Positions 34,901-44,670 are shown, counted from the stretch's first letter. The stretch: 64,000 bases of DNA from an uncultured Candidatus Melainabacteria bacterium (GCA_934754775.1 CAKVIM010000008.1:1-64000); one strand, 5' to 3'. The notes: a model not told the origin generated them from the sequence alone. Numbers and translations are program-made.

Positions 34901-35731
34901 TTATCCGATTGTAAAAATGTAATTATTATTCTTTGAACAGGTTGCACAGTAGTCTGTTTCAGCACTTACATTTTTTGAAAAATCTTTAAATGAACTGCCT
35001 GCTCTTCCACGATAATCGTTGCTTAAAAACGGGCATGCATATATTCCGTTTTTGGTTAAAATTCTTCCAAACATGCAGTCTGTTTTTTTTGCCGGTTTTG
35101 AAAAATTTTCGTCATCAAAATCCGGATAAGAGTTTGTAATTTGAACATCGCAATTTGAGATATCTTGTTCTTTAAATATCTGATTAAAAGTTTGCAAAAT
35201 TTCTTTTTCATCGAGTTTGTAATAATTTTGTATGGTTAAAACAGATGTAAAATTGTATCTGCTTAAGGTTTTAAGAGCAAAAATTGTTTGCCTGAAATTC
35301 CCACGGTATTTGACTCTGTCGCTTTCAATTTCGTTATAATGTGCGAGAGAAACTTTGAAAAATATTTGAGTAGAGCCTTCATCTTCAACTTTTTTCAAAA
35401 ATCTGATTTTTTTTTCGTTTAAACAAGTGGCATTAGTGCAAATGCAAATATTAGCACGTTTTAAACAAAGCCTTAAAATTGAATTAAAATCAGGGTGAGT
35501 CATTGGCTCAGCTCCGGTCAAATAAATGCAATAAATATTTTCTGATTTTGTATCAAAAAGAGCTTCTTTGATTTTATCTATCGAAATAAAATCTTTGACT
35601 TTTTTTGATATTGGAAAATCAATATAGCACCCGTAACATCTTTGGTTGCAGTTCTTAGCAGTAAGTTCAATAAAGATATTATTCAGCTCTTCCAGTTTGT
35701 AGATTGGAGCTGTGTATATGCTGTTGCCCAT
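34901..35731 (-). CDS. Radical SAM protein with SPASM-like C-terminus
   Basis: 276 aa. The radical SAM cluster motif is C28-x3-C32-x2-C35 (CNQRCYGC). LTGAEPMTHPDF near residue 71 is the GGEP-like motif. A Cys-rich C-terminal part (CMFGRILTKNGIYACPF near residue 216; ETDYCATCSK near the end) suggests auxiliary cluster ligands as in SPASM or twitch proteins. Such enzymes often modify peptides; no precursor peptide is evident beside it. Very strong ribosome binding site (AAAGGAGGA). Its substrate is unknown. Confidence 0.82.
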   Translation of the reverse strand: MGNSIYTAPIYKLEELNNIFIELTAKNCNQRCYGCYIDFPISKKVKDFISIDKIKEALFDTKSENIYCIYLTGAEPMTHPDFNSILRLCLKRANICICTNATCLNEKKIRFLKKVEDEGSTQIFFKVSLAHYNEIESDRVKYRGNFRQTIFALKTLSRYNFTSVLTIQNYYKLDEKEILQTFNQIFKEQDISNCDVQITNSYPDFDDENFSKPAKKTDCMFGRILTKNGIYACPFLSNDYRGRAGSSFKDFSKNVSAETDYCATCSKNNNYIFTIG

Positions 35732-35841
35732 AAATCCTCCTTTTTAATTCTTAAGCACATGTTAAAATGCTCAATTTATAAAAAGAATTATCGGATTGGG
35801 GGGTTCATGATTTTTTGTATTAGCGAGTCGGGCTAGCCTGA

Positions 35842-36468
35842 TTAGGCAAAGTGTTCCCCGTGAAAATCCGTTCCGCCTGTTTTTAAAAGTTCCGGATATT
35901 TTTCTGCAATTTTACGAACATCTTTTGAAGAATGAAATTTTACAATTTTTCTAAATCTCGGATACGGATAATAAACTTCTATGCCGTCGAGTCCATAGGA
36001 CATTAATTTTTTAACAAGATTTTCTAAACTTATTGCCCAATAGCATGCCGGATGTGCAAGGACTGCAATTCCGCCTGCTTCGTGGATTGTTTTGATTAAT
36101 TCCGGAACATTTCTCTTTGAAAATAGTCTGATTAAATCGCCTTCTGTTTCGGCTTTATTTTTTGCCATAAATTTAGCAAGTTTTTCATTGTTAACATCAA
36201 TTCCGTATGCCAAAAGATGTATGAACACGTATCCGCACCAGCAATCGAATTCTACGCCGGTAAGTAGAATATCATCTTGATATTTTTTATGTCCTTCAAC
36301 GGTGTTGTGGTCAGTGATTGCAATAAGTTTGTATCCTTTAGCCTTTGCATTTTCTACAACTTCTTTGAATTCTGATTTGCCGTCAGAGTATGAGGTGTGG
36401 ATGTGCAAATTTACTTTGTCAAAATCTTCTTCTTTTAAATTTTTTATAAAATCTTTAATGTTTTTCAT
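35842..36468 (-). CDS. PHP domain phosphoesterase
   Basis: 208 aa, a complete small PHP domain. Metal-binding motifs: NLHIHTSYSDGKSEF near residue 20, AITDHNTVEGH near residue 50, VLAHPACYW near residue 132 and KTGGTDFHGEHF near the end. The family includes 3',5'-nucleoside bisphosphate phosphatases (YciV/TrpH) and other phosphoesterases; an insertion around CWCGYVFIHLLAYGI is typical of TrpH-like members. No ribosome binding site is clear. Divergent from the membrane-protein gene at 36523. Confidence 0.85.
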   Translation of the reverse strand: MKNIKDFIKNLKEEDFDKVNLHIHTSYSDGKSEFKEVVENAKAKGYKLIAITDHNTVEGHKKYQDDILLTGVEFDCWCGYVFIHLLAYGIDVNNEKLAKFMAKNKAETEGDLIRLFSKRNVPELIKTIHEAGGIAVLAHPACYWAISLENLVKKLMSYGLDGIEVYYPYPRFRKIVKFHSSKDVRKIAEKYPELLKTGGTDFHGEHFA

Positions 36469-36522
36469 ACCAATATCTTTATACTACAATAATCATATTA
36501 CAAAAAGAAAAGTGAGGAGCGA

Positions 36523-37485
36523 ATGGCAAAAAAAACACAATCACCGTTGGGAATTTTTACGGAATCAATCGGGCTGTATTTTTCAAATTTTGATAAGTTT
36601 GTAAAGTACATGACATTCCCTGTTCTCGGGCAAATCGGCGGTTTAATAATTGTGCTTTTAATTACTTATTTCTATACTAAAAATCTTCCGCCATTGATTG
36701 ATAAATTTTCTTCACTTAATAATTTTAATATTCTTATTTTACTTTCAATTTTAATCACACTTCCGGGGCTTGCAATTGCGGTGAAAGCTGTTTGGGAATA
36801 TCTTGTTGCTTATGGTGCAATAAATTCAATGCTTGATAACATGCTAAAATCAGGTAAGGTTTATGATTTTGATGCACATACTGAATTAATCAAAAGACGT
36901 TCTATTCCGTTTGTCGGACTTTGGTTTTTGTTTGGAGTATTTTCTCTGATTGCATTTTGTCCTTTATTTTGGGTAGTATGTGGAATTCTTGCCGTCTATT
37001 TTGTACTGATTTTTCAAGTATTTACGTTCGAGCCTGAATTGTCACCGGTTGGATGTGTAAAAAGAAGTTTGGAGATTATTAAAGGACATTTTGCGTCAAC
37101 ATTTATGCTAATGGCTCTTGTTGGGGTTTTGACTTACATTTTTATACCTCAAGTATTTATAAAACTACTTGCTCTTACGGGTGTTGATAACTGGCTTGCA
37201 AATGTAATGTTGCCGATTTTGAGTGATTTACCGGATATTGGAATCCCGGGGTTTAGTCCTTTTGATAAATCAGATATTGCTTTGTTTACTCTAAAAACAA
37301 TAGTTGCTCAGATTTTGATACAGTATACTTTGCCGTTGCGTTCAATTTTGTGGTCAATGTGGTACAGAGAGCTTAATAAAGCAAAAAGCCCGAGTGAAAA
37401 ATTAATGGAGAAATCTCACAAAAAATACGGTAAAAAGAAGCTTGATAAAAATATTATAAAGCGAGCTATGGAGAAGGATGATTAG
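36523..37485 (+). CDS. Hypothetical multi-pass membrane protein
   Basis: 320 aa with about five or six hydrophobic segments (residues 30-50, 68-90, 125-160, 185-205, 262-280) and a basic C-terminal tail rich in Lys. No signal peptide. The general pattern (ALIIKGH-like SLEIIKGHFASTF near residue 183) is seen in uncharacterised membrane proteins related to glycerophosphodiesterase membrane domains; I do not assign a function. A GAGGAG site precedes the ATG. Its end overlaps the convergent gene by 20 nt. Confidence 0.75.
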   Translation: MAKKTQSPLGIFTESIGLYFSNFDKFVKYMTFPVLGQIGGLIIVLLITYFYTKNLPPLIDKFSSLNNFNILILLSILITLPGLAIAVKAVWEYLVAYGAINSMLDNMLKSGKVYDFDAHTELIKRRSIPFVGLWFLFGVFSLIAFCPLFWVVCGILAVYFVLIFQVFTFEPELSPVGCVKRSLEIIKGHFASTFMLMALVGVLTYIFIPQVFIKLLALTGVDNWLANVMLPILSDLPDIGIPGFSPFDKSDIALFTLKTIVAQILIQYTLPLRSILWSMWYRELNKAKSPSEKLMEKSHKKYGKKKLDKNIIKRAMEKDD

Positions 37486-39040
37486 TTTCAAATACTAAGA
37501 CTTGAAAATCTTTGCCTAGGTGAGCTTTTACTGTGTAGTTTTTGTTGATGAACTTTTGAATTTCAATAGCGTAATCAAACCCAAATCCTCTGTAATAATA
37601 AGATGATGTGTCGTAGTTGCTGACTGCGATATATCTCGGTTTTTTATACTCTAATCTTTTTATAATCAAATCTTCGCCAAAAGTTTCCGTATATAGAGGA
37701 ATTAGGGAGTAGAATTTATTGTCGGATTTTCTTTGCGTTAAAACATTGATTGATAAGCCTTCCGGTAGCACTAGGATTTCATCATTAGGAGAAGAATTCT
37801 TTTCAACAAATGCTATAAGTTCGTTCATTGTTTCACCATAATATGGCTCTGTGTAAACAGTTCCGACTTCGGTTTTAAGCTTGATATTTTTATGGGAAAG
37901 CCCTTGAATATTTTTTATTCCAAATATGATTGAACATAAAATTAAAGTTATATAGAGTGATTTTCTAAGTTTTTCCGGTGTTAGAATGAAAATAGAAATC
38001 AGTGCAAACGGGATAAAAAATACTCCATATGATTCCAGTGTTGTTGCAAAAAATACTTTTGCGGATAATAAAATCGAAGCTATGATGATTAGTTTTTCGT
38101 CTCTTGTAAGTGATTTAAACTTGATTGCAAACAGGATTAATATCAGCGGAAATGCAAACACAAGCAGTTCTTGATTTGCTATATAGTATAAGTATACAAA
38201 TACAATAGGTATAATCCAATATTTTTTTACAAAATACAGTATTGCAACTGGAACTGCAATTTTTATTAAATCTACTAAATATATAGGAATAAGTTCCCAT
38301 CTGAAAGTTAAACCTGTAACGGAATAAAACCAATAGAGTGTTTTTGAGGAAGTCATTGCAGAAATCAATTTTAGCGAAAATATTAGGTCTGAAATACGAC
38401 TTCCGCTAAGGCGTAACGCTACGAGAGCAAGAACTATAGGTGCTAAAAAAGCTCCGAGATTTTTCCAAAAATCTTTTTTCCCGCTCATAAAAATTAGTAC
38501 AGGTAAAAATAATAAGAACTCGTATTTTGTGCAAATCGCAAGCGAATAGAATAAATATGCAAGCGGGTACGATTTTTTTAGAGCAAAATAAATTGATGCC
38601 AGGATGAACGCTAAGCCGTATAGAATTCCGAAAGAATATGGAAAATATAGGTTAAATACGCTCGGAGTCAGTGCTGAAACTGAAAAGAAAAACAGTGTAA
38701 GTGCAAATGCACAATTTTTTGGTAAAAATTTTGTTGCAATTTTGTACGTAAGATTAATTACCGTCGTTGCAGCTATAAATCCAGCAAAGTATGCGATTTT
38801 GAGCTTTACTCCAAAAATCATGAACAAAAATGCGTTAATAAAATATGAAAGCGGTGCGTATATAGAAAAAATGTTTTTGTATAACGCTTGCCCTTCAAGC
38901 ATTTGTGATGGGATATAGATTTCTCTAAAAGAATCTACGATTATATTGCCAAAATGCCCGTATCCCAATATAAAACCGACGAGCACGAGGATGTTGATTA
39001 ACAAAACTTGCCAATATTTGTTCAGAAAATTCTTTATCAT
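37466..39040 (-). CDS. Probable GT-C glycosyltransferase / dolichyl-phosphate-mannose mannosyltransferase-like membrane protein
   Basis: 524 aa, about 11-12 transmembrane helices in the first 400 residues and a soluble C-terminal domain. After the first helix it has DSFREIYIPSQMLEGQALYK near residue 36 and IFSIYAPLSYFINAF, the acidic first loop typical of GT-C (family 39-like) enzymes, which transfer sugars from lipid-linked donors outside the inner membrane. The C-terminal part (NDEILVLPEGLSINVLTQRK) resembles the tail of such proteins. Donor and acceptor are unknown. Monocistronic, A/T-rich promoter region upstream. Confidence 0.72.
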   Translation of the reverse strand: MIKNFLNKYWQVLLINILVLVGFILGYGHFGNIIVDSFREIYIPSQMLEGQALYKNIFSIYAPLSYFINAFLFMIFGVKLKIAYFAGFIAATTVINLTYKIATKFLPKNCAFALTLFFFSVSALTPSVFNLYFPYSFGILYGLAFILASIYFALKKSYPLAYLFYSLAICTKYEFLLFLPVLIFMSGKKDFWKNLGAFLAPIVLALVALRLSGSRISDLIFSLKLISAMTSSKTLYWFYSVTGLTFRWELIPIYLVDLIKIAVPVAILYFVKKYWIIPIVFVYLYYIANQELLVFAFPLILILFAIKFKSLTRDEKLIIIASILLSAKVFFATTLESYGVFFIPFALISIFILTPEKLRKSLYITLILCSIIFGIKNIQGLSHKNIKLKTEVGTVYTEPYYGETMNELIAFVEKNSSPNDEILVLPEGLSINVLTQRKSDNKFYSLIPLYTETFGEDLIIKRLEYKKPRYIAVSNYDTSSYYYRGFGFDYAIEIQKFINKNYTVKAHLGKDFQVLVFETNHPSP

Positions 39041-39130
39041 CAGAACAATCTTAACAAAGCTTTACAAATAAAGCAATTTTTGTAAACAAAATAACTTTAT
39101 ATAAGTAAGTGTAGAAAGGTGTTTTATAGT

Positions 39131-39712
39131 ATGGCAGTCAATCCATATACATTAAATCATTTGTATCAAAATGGCATTTTAGATTATGTTCCTACCGATT
39201 TGTGTAGCGGAGTTAATGTGAGTGCACTTACACCTGCTATGAATCCTTATATGCAAAATGCTATGCAAGGCGAATTGTACCAGAATTATACGGTTGGAGA
39301 TGATAAATATACTCCGTCTGTTAATTTGAATAATCCTGAAAATCAATTTCAAGCGGGTTGGAATGCATCCGGAATGCCTGGGGTTGGAAGTTATTCAAGA
39401 GCCGGTTGGAACGCTTGGGGAATGCCGGGAGTAGGAGTTAATTCAAGAGCCGGTGTAAACAGCTTTGGTATGCCGGATGTCGGAAACTCTTCTAACGCAC
39501 ACTTGAATGCTTTAGGAATTAACGACTTTGGAGAAAATAATTCCTCTGACAGTACAAAACGCAGCAGTGGTATAATTCCGACTATGGCACTAGGTCTGCT
39601 TTCTGTTGGAATTCTTGGCGGGACTCTGATGTATTGTCTAAAAAAAGGGAAAAATGCTTCTGCTAATTTCGGAAACAAACTTTTAGATAAACTTAAATTT
39701 TGGAAAAAATAA
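39131..39712 (+). CDS. Hypothetical protein with 16-residue tandem repeats and C-terminal membrane anchor
   Basis: 193 aa, no known family. Residues about 76-130 hold three full repeats of 16 residues and part of a fourth (AGWNASGMPGVGSYSR, AGWNAWGMPGVGVNSR, AGVNSFGMPDVGNSSN, AHLNALGINDFG). A single hydrophobic helix follows (IPTMALGLLSVGILGGTLMY near residue 145) with a short basic tail ending LDKLKFWKK, as in tail-anchored proteins. The N-terminus (MAVNPYTLNHLYQNGILDYV) has no signal peptide. A GTG 12 nt upstream is in frame, but it abuts the AAAGG site, so the ATG at 39131 is preferred. A terminator follows. Confidence 0.75.
   Translation: MAVNPYTLNHLYQNGILDYVPTDLCSGVNVSALTPAMNPYMQNAMQGELYQNYTVGDDKYTPSVNLNNPENQFQAGWNASGMPGVGSYSRAGWNAWGMPGVGVNSRAGVNSFGMPDVGNSSNAHLNALGINDFGENNSSDSTKRSSGIIPTMALGLLSVGILGGTLMYCLKKGKNASANFGNKLLDKLKFWKK
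39352..39522 (+). repeat. In-frame 48-bp tandem repeat
   Basis: Three and a half copies of a 48-bp unit encoding AGWNAxGMPGVGxxSR inside the gene at 39131. Copies diverge mostly at third positions and toward the last unit, so the repeat is old and maintained as protein. Confidence 0.75.
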
Positions 39713-39758
39713 ATCATAAATAACCTTATAAAATACCTTATTAATTAACCAAATTTTT

Positions 39759-39782
39759 TACGCCCATAAGGGCGTTTTTTTT
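39759..39782 (+). terminator. Terminator of the tandem-repeat gene
   Basis: ACGCCC-ATAA-GGGCGT followed by eight Ts, directly before the promoter of the TolC-like gene. Confidence 0.9.
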
Positions 39783-39783
39783 A

Positions 39784-39792
39784 TGATAAAAT
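39784..39792 (+). promoter_or_regulatory. Extended -10 promoter, leaderless TolC-like gene
   Basis: TGATAAAAT ends 8 nt before the ATG at 39801; it lies at the end of the preceding terminator's T-run and there is no ribosome binding site. Confidence 0.55.
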
Positions 39793-39800
39793 ATTTTTGT

Positions 39801-41063
39801 ATGAAAAGATTTCTTATAACAATACTAGCGATATTTCTTTGTGAAACCTGTACTCTAGCCAATGTTGTAAATGTTGATTTAGACAAAATGATTCAGATTG
39901 GTTTGAGTGAAAATTGCGAACTCAAAATTAAGAGAATGGAATTAAAAGCTGCAGAAAAAGATATTAAGATTGCTAATCGTTTGAAGAATCCTGAATTGCA
40001 GTCAAATATTGTTATGGGTAATGTTGCACTCGGGAATTCTTCTCAAGCCGGAATCTCACTCCCTATAGAGGTTTTAAAACGTGGACCTCGCAAAAAAGCT
40101 GCAGAGCTTGAATATTCTATTAAAGAAACCGAGCTTAAACAATTTGAGCATAATTTTAAGCTCCAGATAATGAAAGCGTATTTTGATGTTTTGTATGCAA
40201 AATCAGTTTACAGTATCCATGAAGAACGTCTGAAACTGTTTAAAAATTTGGTAAAAATCACAACGGATAAACCAAAATATCCTTCTTATGAGATTGATAA
40301 CTTAAAAGCTGATATTCAATATGCACAACAGCTGATTGAGGTTAATAGAGCTAAATCAAATCTTTTGGCAAAGCAGTTTGAACTCAATAAAATTTTGAAT
40401 ACAGGTAATGATAAAATAATGTATGACACAAAAGAATCCTCACTTATGGGTCATTGGGCGTTTCTTAATATAAAACTTCCGGATTATGATTTTTTGGAAA
40501 ATATAGCCTTACAATACAGTTATATGGTTAAGATTTCTGAAAAGACAATTGATAAATCAGAAGCTGAACTCACTATTGCAAAACGAAACAGAATTCCTGA
40601 TGTAAGCGTTGCTGGTGGTTATGCTTGGCAGGCACACAGAAATGCTCCAAATGATTTTGGTGGTGCGTTCGTTGGGTTTGGAATGGATTTGCCGATTTTA
40701 TATAATTACACTCCGGATATTCAGAAGGCACAAATTTTCTTGGAACGCTCTAAGGCTAATAAAAAAGCGTATGAGCATCAACTTAAATATGAGTTGAAAA
40801 AAGATTTTAATACATTTAAGTACTCTGCAGAAAATATGGAACATTCAAAAAAGATTCTTGAAGATTCCGAAAAAATTGTGAAACTTTCTACAGAGGGGTA
40901 TATTAATGGCAAAAATTCTTATACGGATTTAGTAATTAATGAAAACGGACATCAAGAGGTTTTGAGCCAGTATTTGACGGCGATGTCCAGACATTTTTAT
41001 TCTTATTTGGAACTAATGCAGGATATTGGACACGATATTTTGATTGAAGAGGAATTGTTATGA
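39801..41063 (+). CDS. TolC-like outer membrane efflux protein
   Basis: 420 aa, outer membrane factor of tripartite efflux or type I secretion. Signal peptide MKRFLITILAIFLCETCTLA, then the duplicated coiled-coil pattern (NCELKIKRMELKAAEKDIKI near residue 37, continuing; RNRIPDVSVAGGYAWQAH near residue 260) with the family's NPELQSNIVMG and IPDVSVAGGY strand motifs. It resembles the CzcC branch. An ATG 18 nt upstream is inside the terminator T-run and promoter, so 39801 is taken. The stop overlaps the HAD gene start (ATGA). No pump or fusion-protein gene is adjacent. Confidence 0.85.
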   Translation: MKRFLITILAIFLCETCTLANVVNVDLDKMIQIGLSENCELKIKRMELKAAEKDIKIANRLKNPELQSNIVMGNVALGNSSQAGISLPIEVLKRGPRKKAAELEYSIKETELKQFEHNFKLQIMKAYFDVLYAKSVYSIHEERLKLFKNLVKITTDKPKYPSYEIDNLKADIQYAQQLIEVNRAKSNLLAKQFELNKILNTGNDKIMYDTKESSLMGHWAFLNIKLPDYDFLENIALQYSYMVKISEKTIDKSEAELTIAKRNRIPDVSVAGGYAWQAHRNAPNDFGGAFVGFGMDLPILYNYTPDIQKAQIFLERSKANKKAYEHQLKYELKKDFNTFKYSAENMEHSKKILEDSEKIVKLSTEGYINGKNSYTDLVINENGHQEVLSQYLTAMSRHFYSYLELMQDIGHDILIEEELL

Positions 41064-41842
41064 TTAAACTTGTTGCAACAGATATAGATGGTACAATTTT
41101 GATTCCGGAAGGTGATTTTACAGAGGGCGTAAAACGCTGTATAAAAGGACTCTGCGAAAAAGGGATTAAAGTAGTTTTGGTAACAGGTAGAATGAATGCA
41201 GCTGCTATGCTTATAGCAAAGGATTTAGGGCTTGAAACTCCGGTTATATCATATCAGGGCGGTTTGGTGAAATATAACGGTGAAACTCTTTATGAAAGAT
41301 GTTTGACGGAAGAGCAAGCAGAACGTATTATTGAGTGGGCTAAAGAGGAAAAAATCCACTTAAATCTTTATAATGACGATATTTTGTATTCTGAAACGAA
41401 ATGTCCGGAAATCGAAAGATATTGCAATAATTTACATACCAAATATACTGTAAAATCTTTTTGTGACGTCAAAAAAGATAAGGTTAACAAACTTTTGGCG
41501 ATTGATTATAACCACCCAGAGAAGATTGACTTATTTGAAAAAGAGCTTCCAAAGATTTTTCCTGAACTTTATATCATAAAATCTACGCCGTATTTTTTAG
41601 AGTTCTCAAATAAAGAAGCTTCAAAATATTGTGCAGTAAGATTTTTGCAAAAATATTGGGGAATTGATGAAGCCGAAACGCTTACGATAGGTGACCAAAA
41701 TAATGACATAGCTCTTTTAAAAGCCGGCGGAGTGAAGGTTGCAATGGGTAATGCAACAGAAGAACTCAAGTCTGTAGCAAATTACATCACTGACACGGTC
41801 TTTAATGACGGCTTTGTAAAAGCAATGGATAAATTTGTGTAA
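41060..41842 (+). CDS. HAD superfamily hydrolase, Cof type (subfamily IIB)
   Basis: 260 aa sugar-phosphate or nucleotide phosphatase type. Motif I is LVATDIDGTIL at the N-terminus with both catalytic Asp residues; motif II VLVTGR near residue 40; motif III Lys in NKEASKYCAVRF; motif IV GDQNNDIALLKAGG near residue 213. The large C2B cap lies at about residues 80-185. Substrates of Cof phosphatases vary widely. The ATG overlaps the TolC-like gene's stop, so translation is coupled, an unexpected partner. Confidence 0.9.
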   Translation: MIKLVATDIDGTILIPEGDFTEGVKRCIKGLCEKGIKVVLVTGRMNAAAMLIAKDLGLETPVISYQGGLVKYNGETLYERCLTEEQAERIIEWAKEEKIHLNLYNDDILYSETKCPEIERYCNNLHTKYTVKSFCDVKKDKVNKLLAIDYNHPEKIDLFEKELPKIFPELYIIKSTPYFLEFSNKEASKYCAVRFLQKYWGIDEAETLTIGDQNNDIALLKAGGVKVAMGNATEELKSVANYITDTVFNDGFVKAMDKFV

Positions 41843-41910
41843 CACTCAGGTTTTGTAGATAACCTTGTTTATGCTATTCTATAAATATATATACAAGCGA
41901 GGGATTTTTT

Positions 41911-44583
41911 ATGACAGAAACAAAAATAAAGGTAGAAGATTTACCTACTGTTTATGACGCAAAGTCAACAGAAGAAAAGATGTATAAATTTTGGGAAGAC
42001 GGCGAATATTTTAAAGCAGATGCTCATTCAAAGAAACCGCCTTTCACAATTGTAATTCCGCCACCAAACGTAACTGGTGTTTTGCACATGGGACACGCAC
42101 TAGACGGAACTTTACAAGATATTTTGACTCGTTACCACAGAATGAGCGGTTATGAGGCTCTTTGGGTTCCCGGTACTGACCACGCAGGTATTGCAACTCA
42201 AGCTGTTGTTGAAAAACAGTTGAGAAAAGAAGGTTTGACTCGTCACGATTTGGGACGTGAAGAATTCTTAAAAAGAACTTGGGCTTGGGCGAACGAACAC
42301 AAATCTGCAATTTTGAACCAATTCAAACGCTTGGGTGCTTCGTTTGACCGTACAAGAGAAAGATTTACTTTTGATAAAGGCTGCTCAGATGCAGTTAAAG
42401 AAGTTTTCGTAACACTTTACAACAAAGGTTTGATTTATAAGGGTGCTTATATAGTAAACTGGTGTCCTCGCTGCCAATCAGCAATTTCTGATATTGAAAC
42501 GGAATACGAAACAGAACAAGGACATTTGTGGGAAATCTCTTATCCGCTTGTAGGTGAATCAGGTGCAATTATCGTTGCAACAACTCGTCCGGAAACTATG
42601 TTCGGTGATGTTGCAATTGCTGTAAATCCTTCTGATAAAAAATATTCTGAATTAATCGGTAAAACTGTAATGATTCCGCTTTCAGGACGTCAAATTCCGA
42701 TTATTGCGGATGAATACGTTGATAAATCATTTGGTACAGGTGCGGTTAAGATTACTCCTGCTCACGACCCTAACGACTACGAAGTCGGCAAACGTCACAA
42801 CTTTAAACCAATTTGGGTAATTGATGAAGAAGGTAAAATGAAGTCTTGTGCGGAAGTTCCTCTTGATTATCAAGGTTTGGACAGATATGAAGCTCGTAAG
42901 AAGGTTGTTGATATGCTAAGCTACAACAATTTCTTGCTCCGTATAAAAGATCACGAACACAATGTTGGTAAATGCCAAAGATGTAATACAACGATTGAAC
43001 CGCTACTTTCTGAACAATGGTTCGTAAAAATGGGACCTTTAGCCAAGGAAGCTATTGCAGCGGTTAAAGACGGCAGAATTACATTTATTCCTGAACGTTG
43101 GGAAAAGAACTACTTAGGCTGGATGGAAAATATTCGTGACTGGTGTATTTCTCGTCAATTGTGGTGGGGACACCAAATTCCGGCTTATTATCATAAACAA
43201 ACAGGTGAAATGGTTGTAGCTAAGGAAAATCCGGATCCGGAAAATTACGTACAAGATACAGATTGTCTTGATACTTGGTTCTCTTCAGGTTTGTGGCCAT
43301 TTTCTACAATGGGTTTCCCGAACGCTGAAACTGATGATTTCAAAAAATTCTATCCAACATCAGTTCTTGTAACAGGTTTTGATATTATTTTCTTCTGGGT
43401 TGCAAGAATGATTACAATGGGCTTGGAATTCACAGGAAAAGCACCGTTCTCTAAAGTATATATTCACGGTTTGATTAGAGATGAAAAAGGTCAAAAGATG
43501 TCAAAATCTAAAGGCAACACAATTGACCCTGTTCAAATTATTGATAAGTATGGTTGCGATGCTTTGAGATTTACAATGACTTCACTTTGTACTTATGGCG
43601 GTCAAGATATCAAGGTTTCTGACGAAAGATTTGAATACGGCAGAAATTTCGCTAACAAAATTTGGAATGCTTCTCGATTTGTTATGATGAACCTTGAAGG
43701 TGTTGATAATAAAGCGATAGACAAATCTAAGTTGACTCTAGTTGACAAATGGATTTTGAACCAAATGAACGAAACCGCTAAAATTGTAAATGAAAATATG
43801 AAGGAATACAGAATTGGTGAAATCGCTCATACACTTTATGATTTCTTCCGTAGTGAATACTGTGACTGGTACGTAGAAATCGCTAAAATTCAACTTCAAG
43901 ACCCTGAATTAAAAGCAAACACTCAAAGAGTATTGAGATATGTTCTTGATATGTCATTAAGAATGCTTCATCCGATTATGCCGCATATTACAGAAGAAAT
44001 TTGGCAAGATATTAAGGCTATTAGCGGATTTGGAGCAGATGAAGATGTTCCTAGTGCTTTGATTATTGCAGAATTCCCTACATACAAAGAAGAATGGGCG
44101 TTCTCAAAGGAAGCAGAAGAAATGAACTTGGTATTTGAAACAATTAAGTCATTAAGAAACGTAAGACAAAGCTTCAATATTCCGACTTCAGCTACTGTTG
44201 ATGTTGAAATCAGAGCAAACGGTAAAGAAAAAGAAATATTTGGAGAAATAGAAGCTTATATTCATAGACTTGCAAAAGTTAATAATATTACTTACGCAAA
44301 TCTTGATGCTCCGGTTCCGCCGAAATCTGCAACTGCAGTTGTTTCAACTTCTAAATTGATTGTTCCGCTTGCTGACTTGATTGACTTAGAAGCAGAAGTA
44401 AAACGTCAAGAAAAGAAATTGGAAAAATTAACAAATGAAAAGAATTCTTTGATGGGCAGAATGAAGAACGAAAAATTTGTTGCAAATGCACCGAAAGAAC
44501 TCGTTGAACAAACAAATGCCAGAATTGAAGAAATTACTGTTCAAGAAGGCGTTATCAAAGATTTGATAGAGTCTTTGAAATAG
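41911..44583 (+). CDS. valS: Valyl-tRNA synthetase
   Basis: Class Ia synthetase, 890 aa. HIGH-type motif PPPNVTGVLHMGHAL near residue 50, the editing domain (ATTRPETMFGDVAIAV near residue 226), the Val-specific segment WNASRFVMMN, and KMSKS motif GQKMSKSKGNTIDP near residue 528. The C-terminal coiled coil (LEAEVKRQEKKLEKLTNEKN) that binds tRNA is intact. GAGGGA ribosome binding site, own promoter region upstream, terminator downstream. Confidence 0.97.
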   Translation: MTETKIKVEDLPTVYDAKSTEEKMYKFWEDGEYFKADAHSKKPPFTIVIPPPNVTGVLHMGHALDGTLQDILTRYHRMSGYEALWVPGTDHAGIATQAVVEKQLRKEGLTRHDLGREEFLKRTWAWANEHKSAILNQFKRLGASFDRTRERFTFDKGCSDAVKEVFVTLYNKGLIYKGAYIVNWCPRCQSAISDIETEYETEQGHLWEISYPLVGESGAIIVATTRPETMFGDVAIAVNPSDKKYSELIGKTVMIPLSGRQIPIIADEYVDKSFGTGAVKITPAHDPNDYEVGKRHNFKPIWVIDEEGKMKSCAEVPLDYQGLDRYEARKKVVDMLSYNNFLLRIKDHEHNVGKCQRCNTTIEPLLSEQWFVKMGPLAKEAIAAVKDGRITFIPERWEKNYLGWMENIRDWCISRQLWWGHQIPAYYHKQTGEMVVAKENPDPENYVQDTDCLDTWFSSGLWPFSTMGFPNAETDDFKKFYPTSVLVTGFDIIFFWVARMITMGLEFTGKAPFSKVYIHGLIRDEKGQKMSKSKGNTIDPVQIIDKYGCDALRFTMTSLCTYGGQDIKVSDERFEYGRNFANKIWNASRFVMMNLEGVDNKAIDKSKLTLVDKWILNQMNETAKIVNENMKEYRIGEIAHTLYDFFRSEYCDWYVEIAKIQLQDPELKANTQRVLRYVLDMSLRMLHPIMPHITEEIWQDIKAISGFGADEDVPSALIIAEFPTYKEEWAFSKEAEEMNLVFETIKSLRNVRQSFNIPTSATVDVEIRANGKEKEIFGEIEAYIHRLAKVNNITYANLDAPVPPKSATAVVSTSKLIVPLADLIDLEAEVKRQEKKLEKLTNEKNSLMGRMKNEKFVANAPKELVEQTNARIEEITVQEGVIKDLIESLK

Positions 44584-44589
44584 AGATAT

Positions 44590-44630
44590 TAAAAAGGGGC
44601 GGCAATTTTAATTGCCGCCCCTTTTTTTTA
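44590..44630 (+). terminator. Terminator of valS
   Basis: Perfect stem AAAGGGGCGGCAATT with its complement and a T-run. Confidence 0.9.
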
Positions 44631-44658
44631 TGACATAACCGCAAATTTTATTATATTG

Positions 44659-44664
44659 TATAAT
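44659..44664 (+). promoter_or_regulatory. -10 box for leaderless small exported gene
   Basis: TATAAT preceded by TG, ending 6 nt before the ATG at 44671. Confidence 0.55.
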
Positions 44665-44670
44665 ATGATT

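Noticed and set aside
39352..39522. CRISPR-like or intergenic tandem repeat
   Set aside because: The 48-bp units are contiguous, in frame, and conserved at protein level within a gene.
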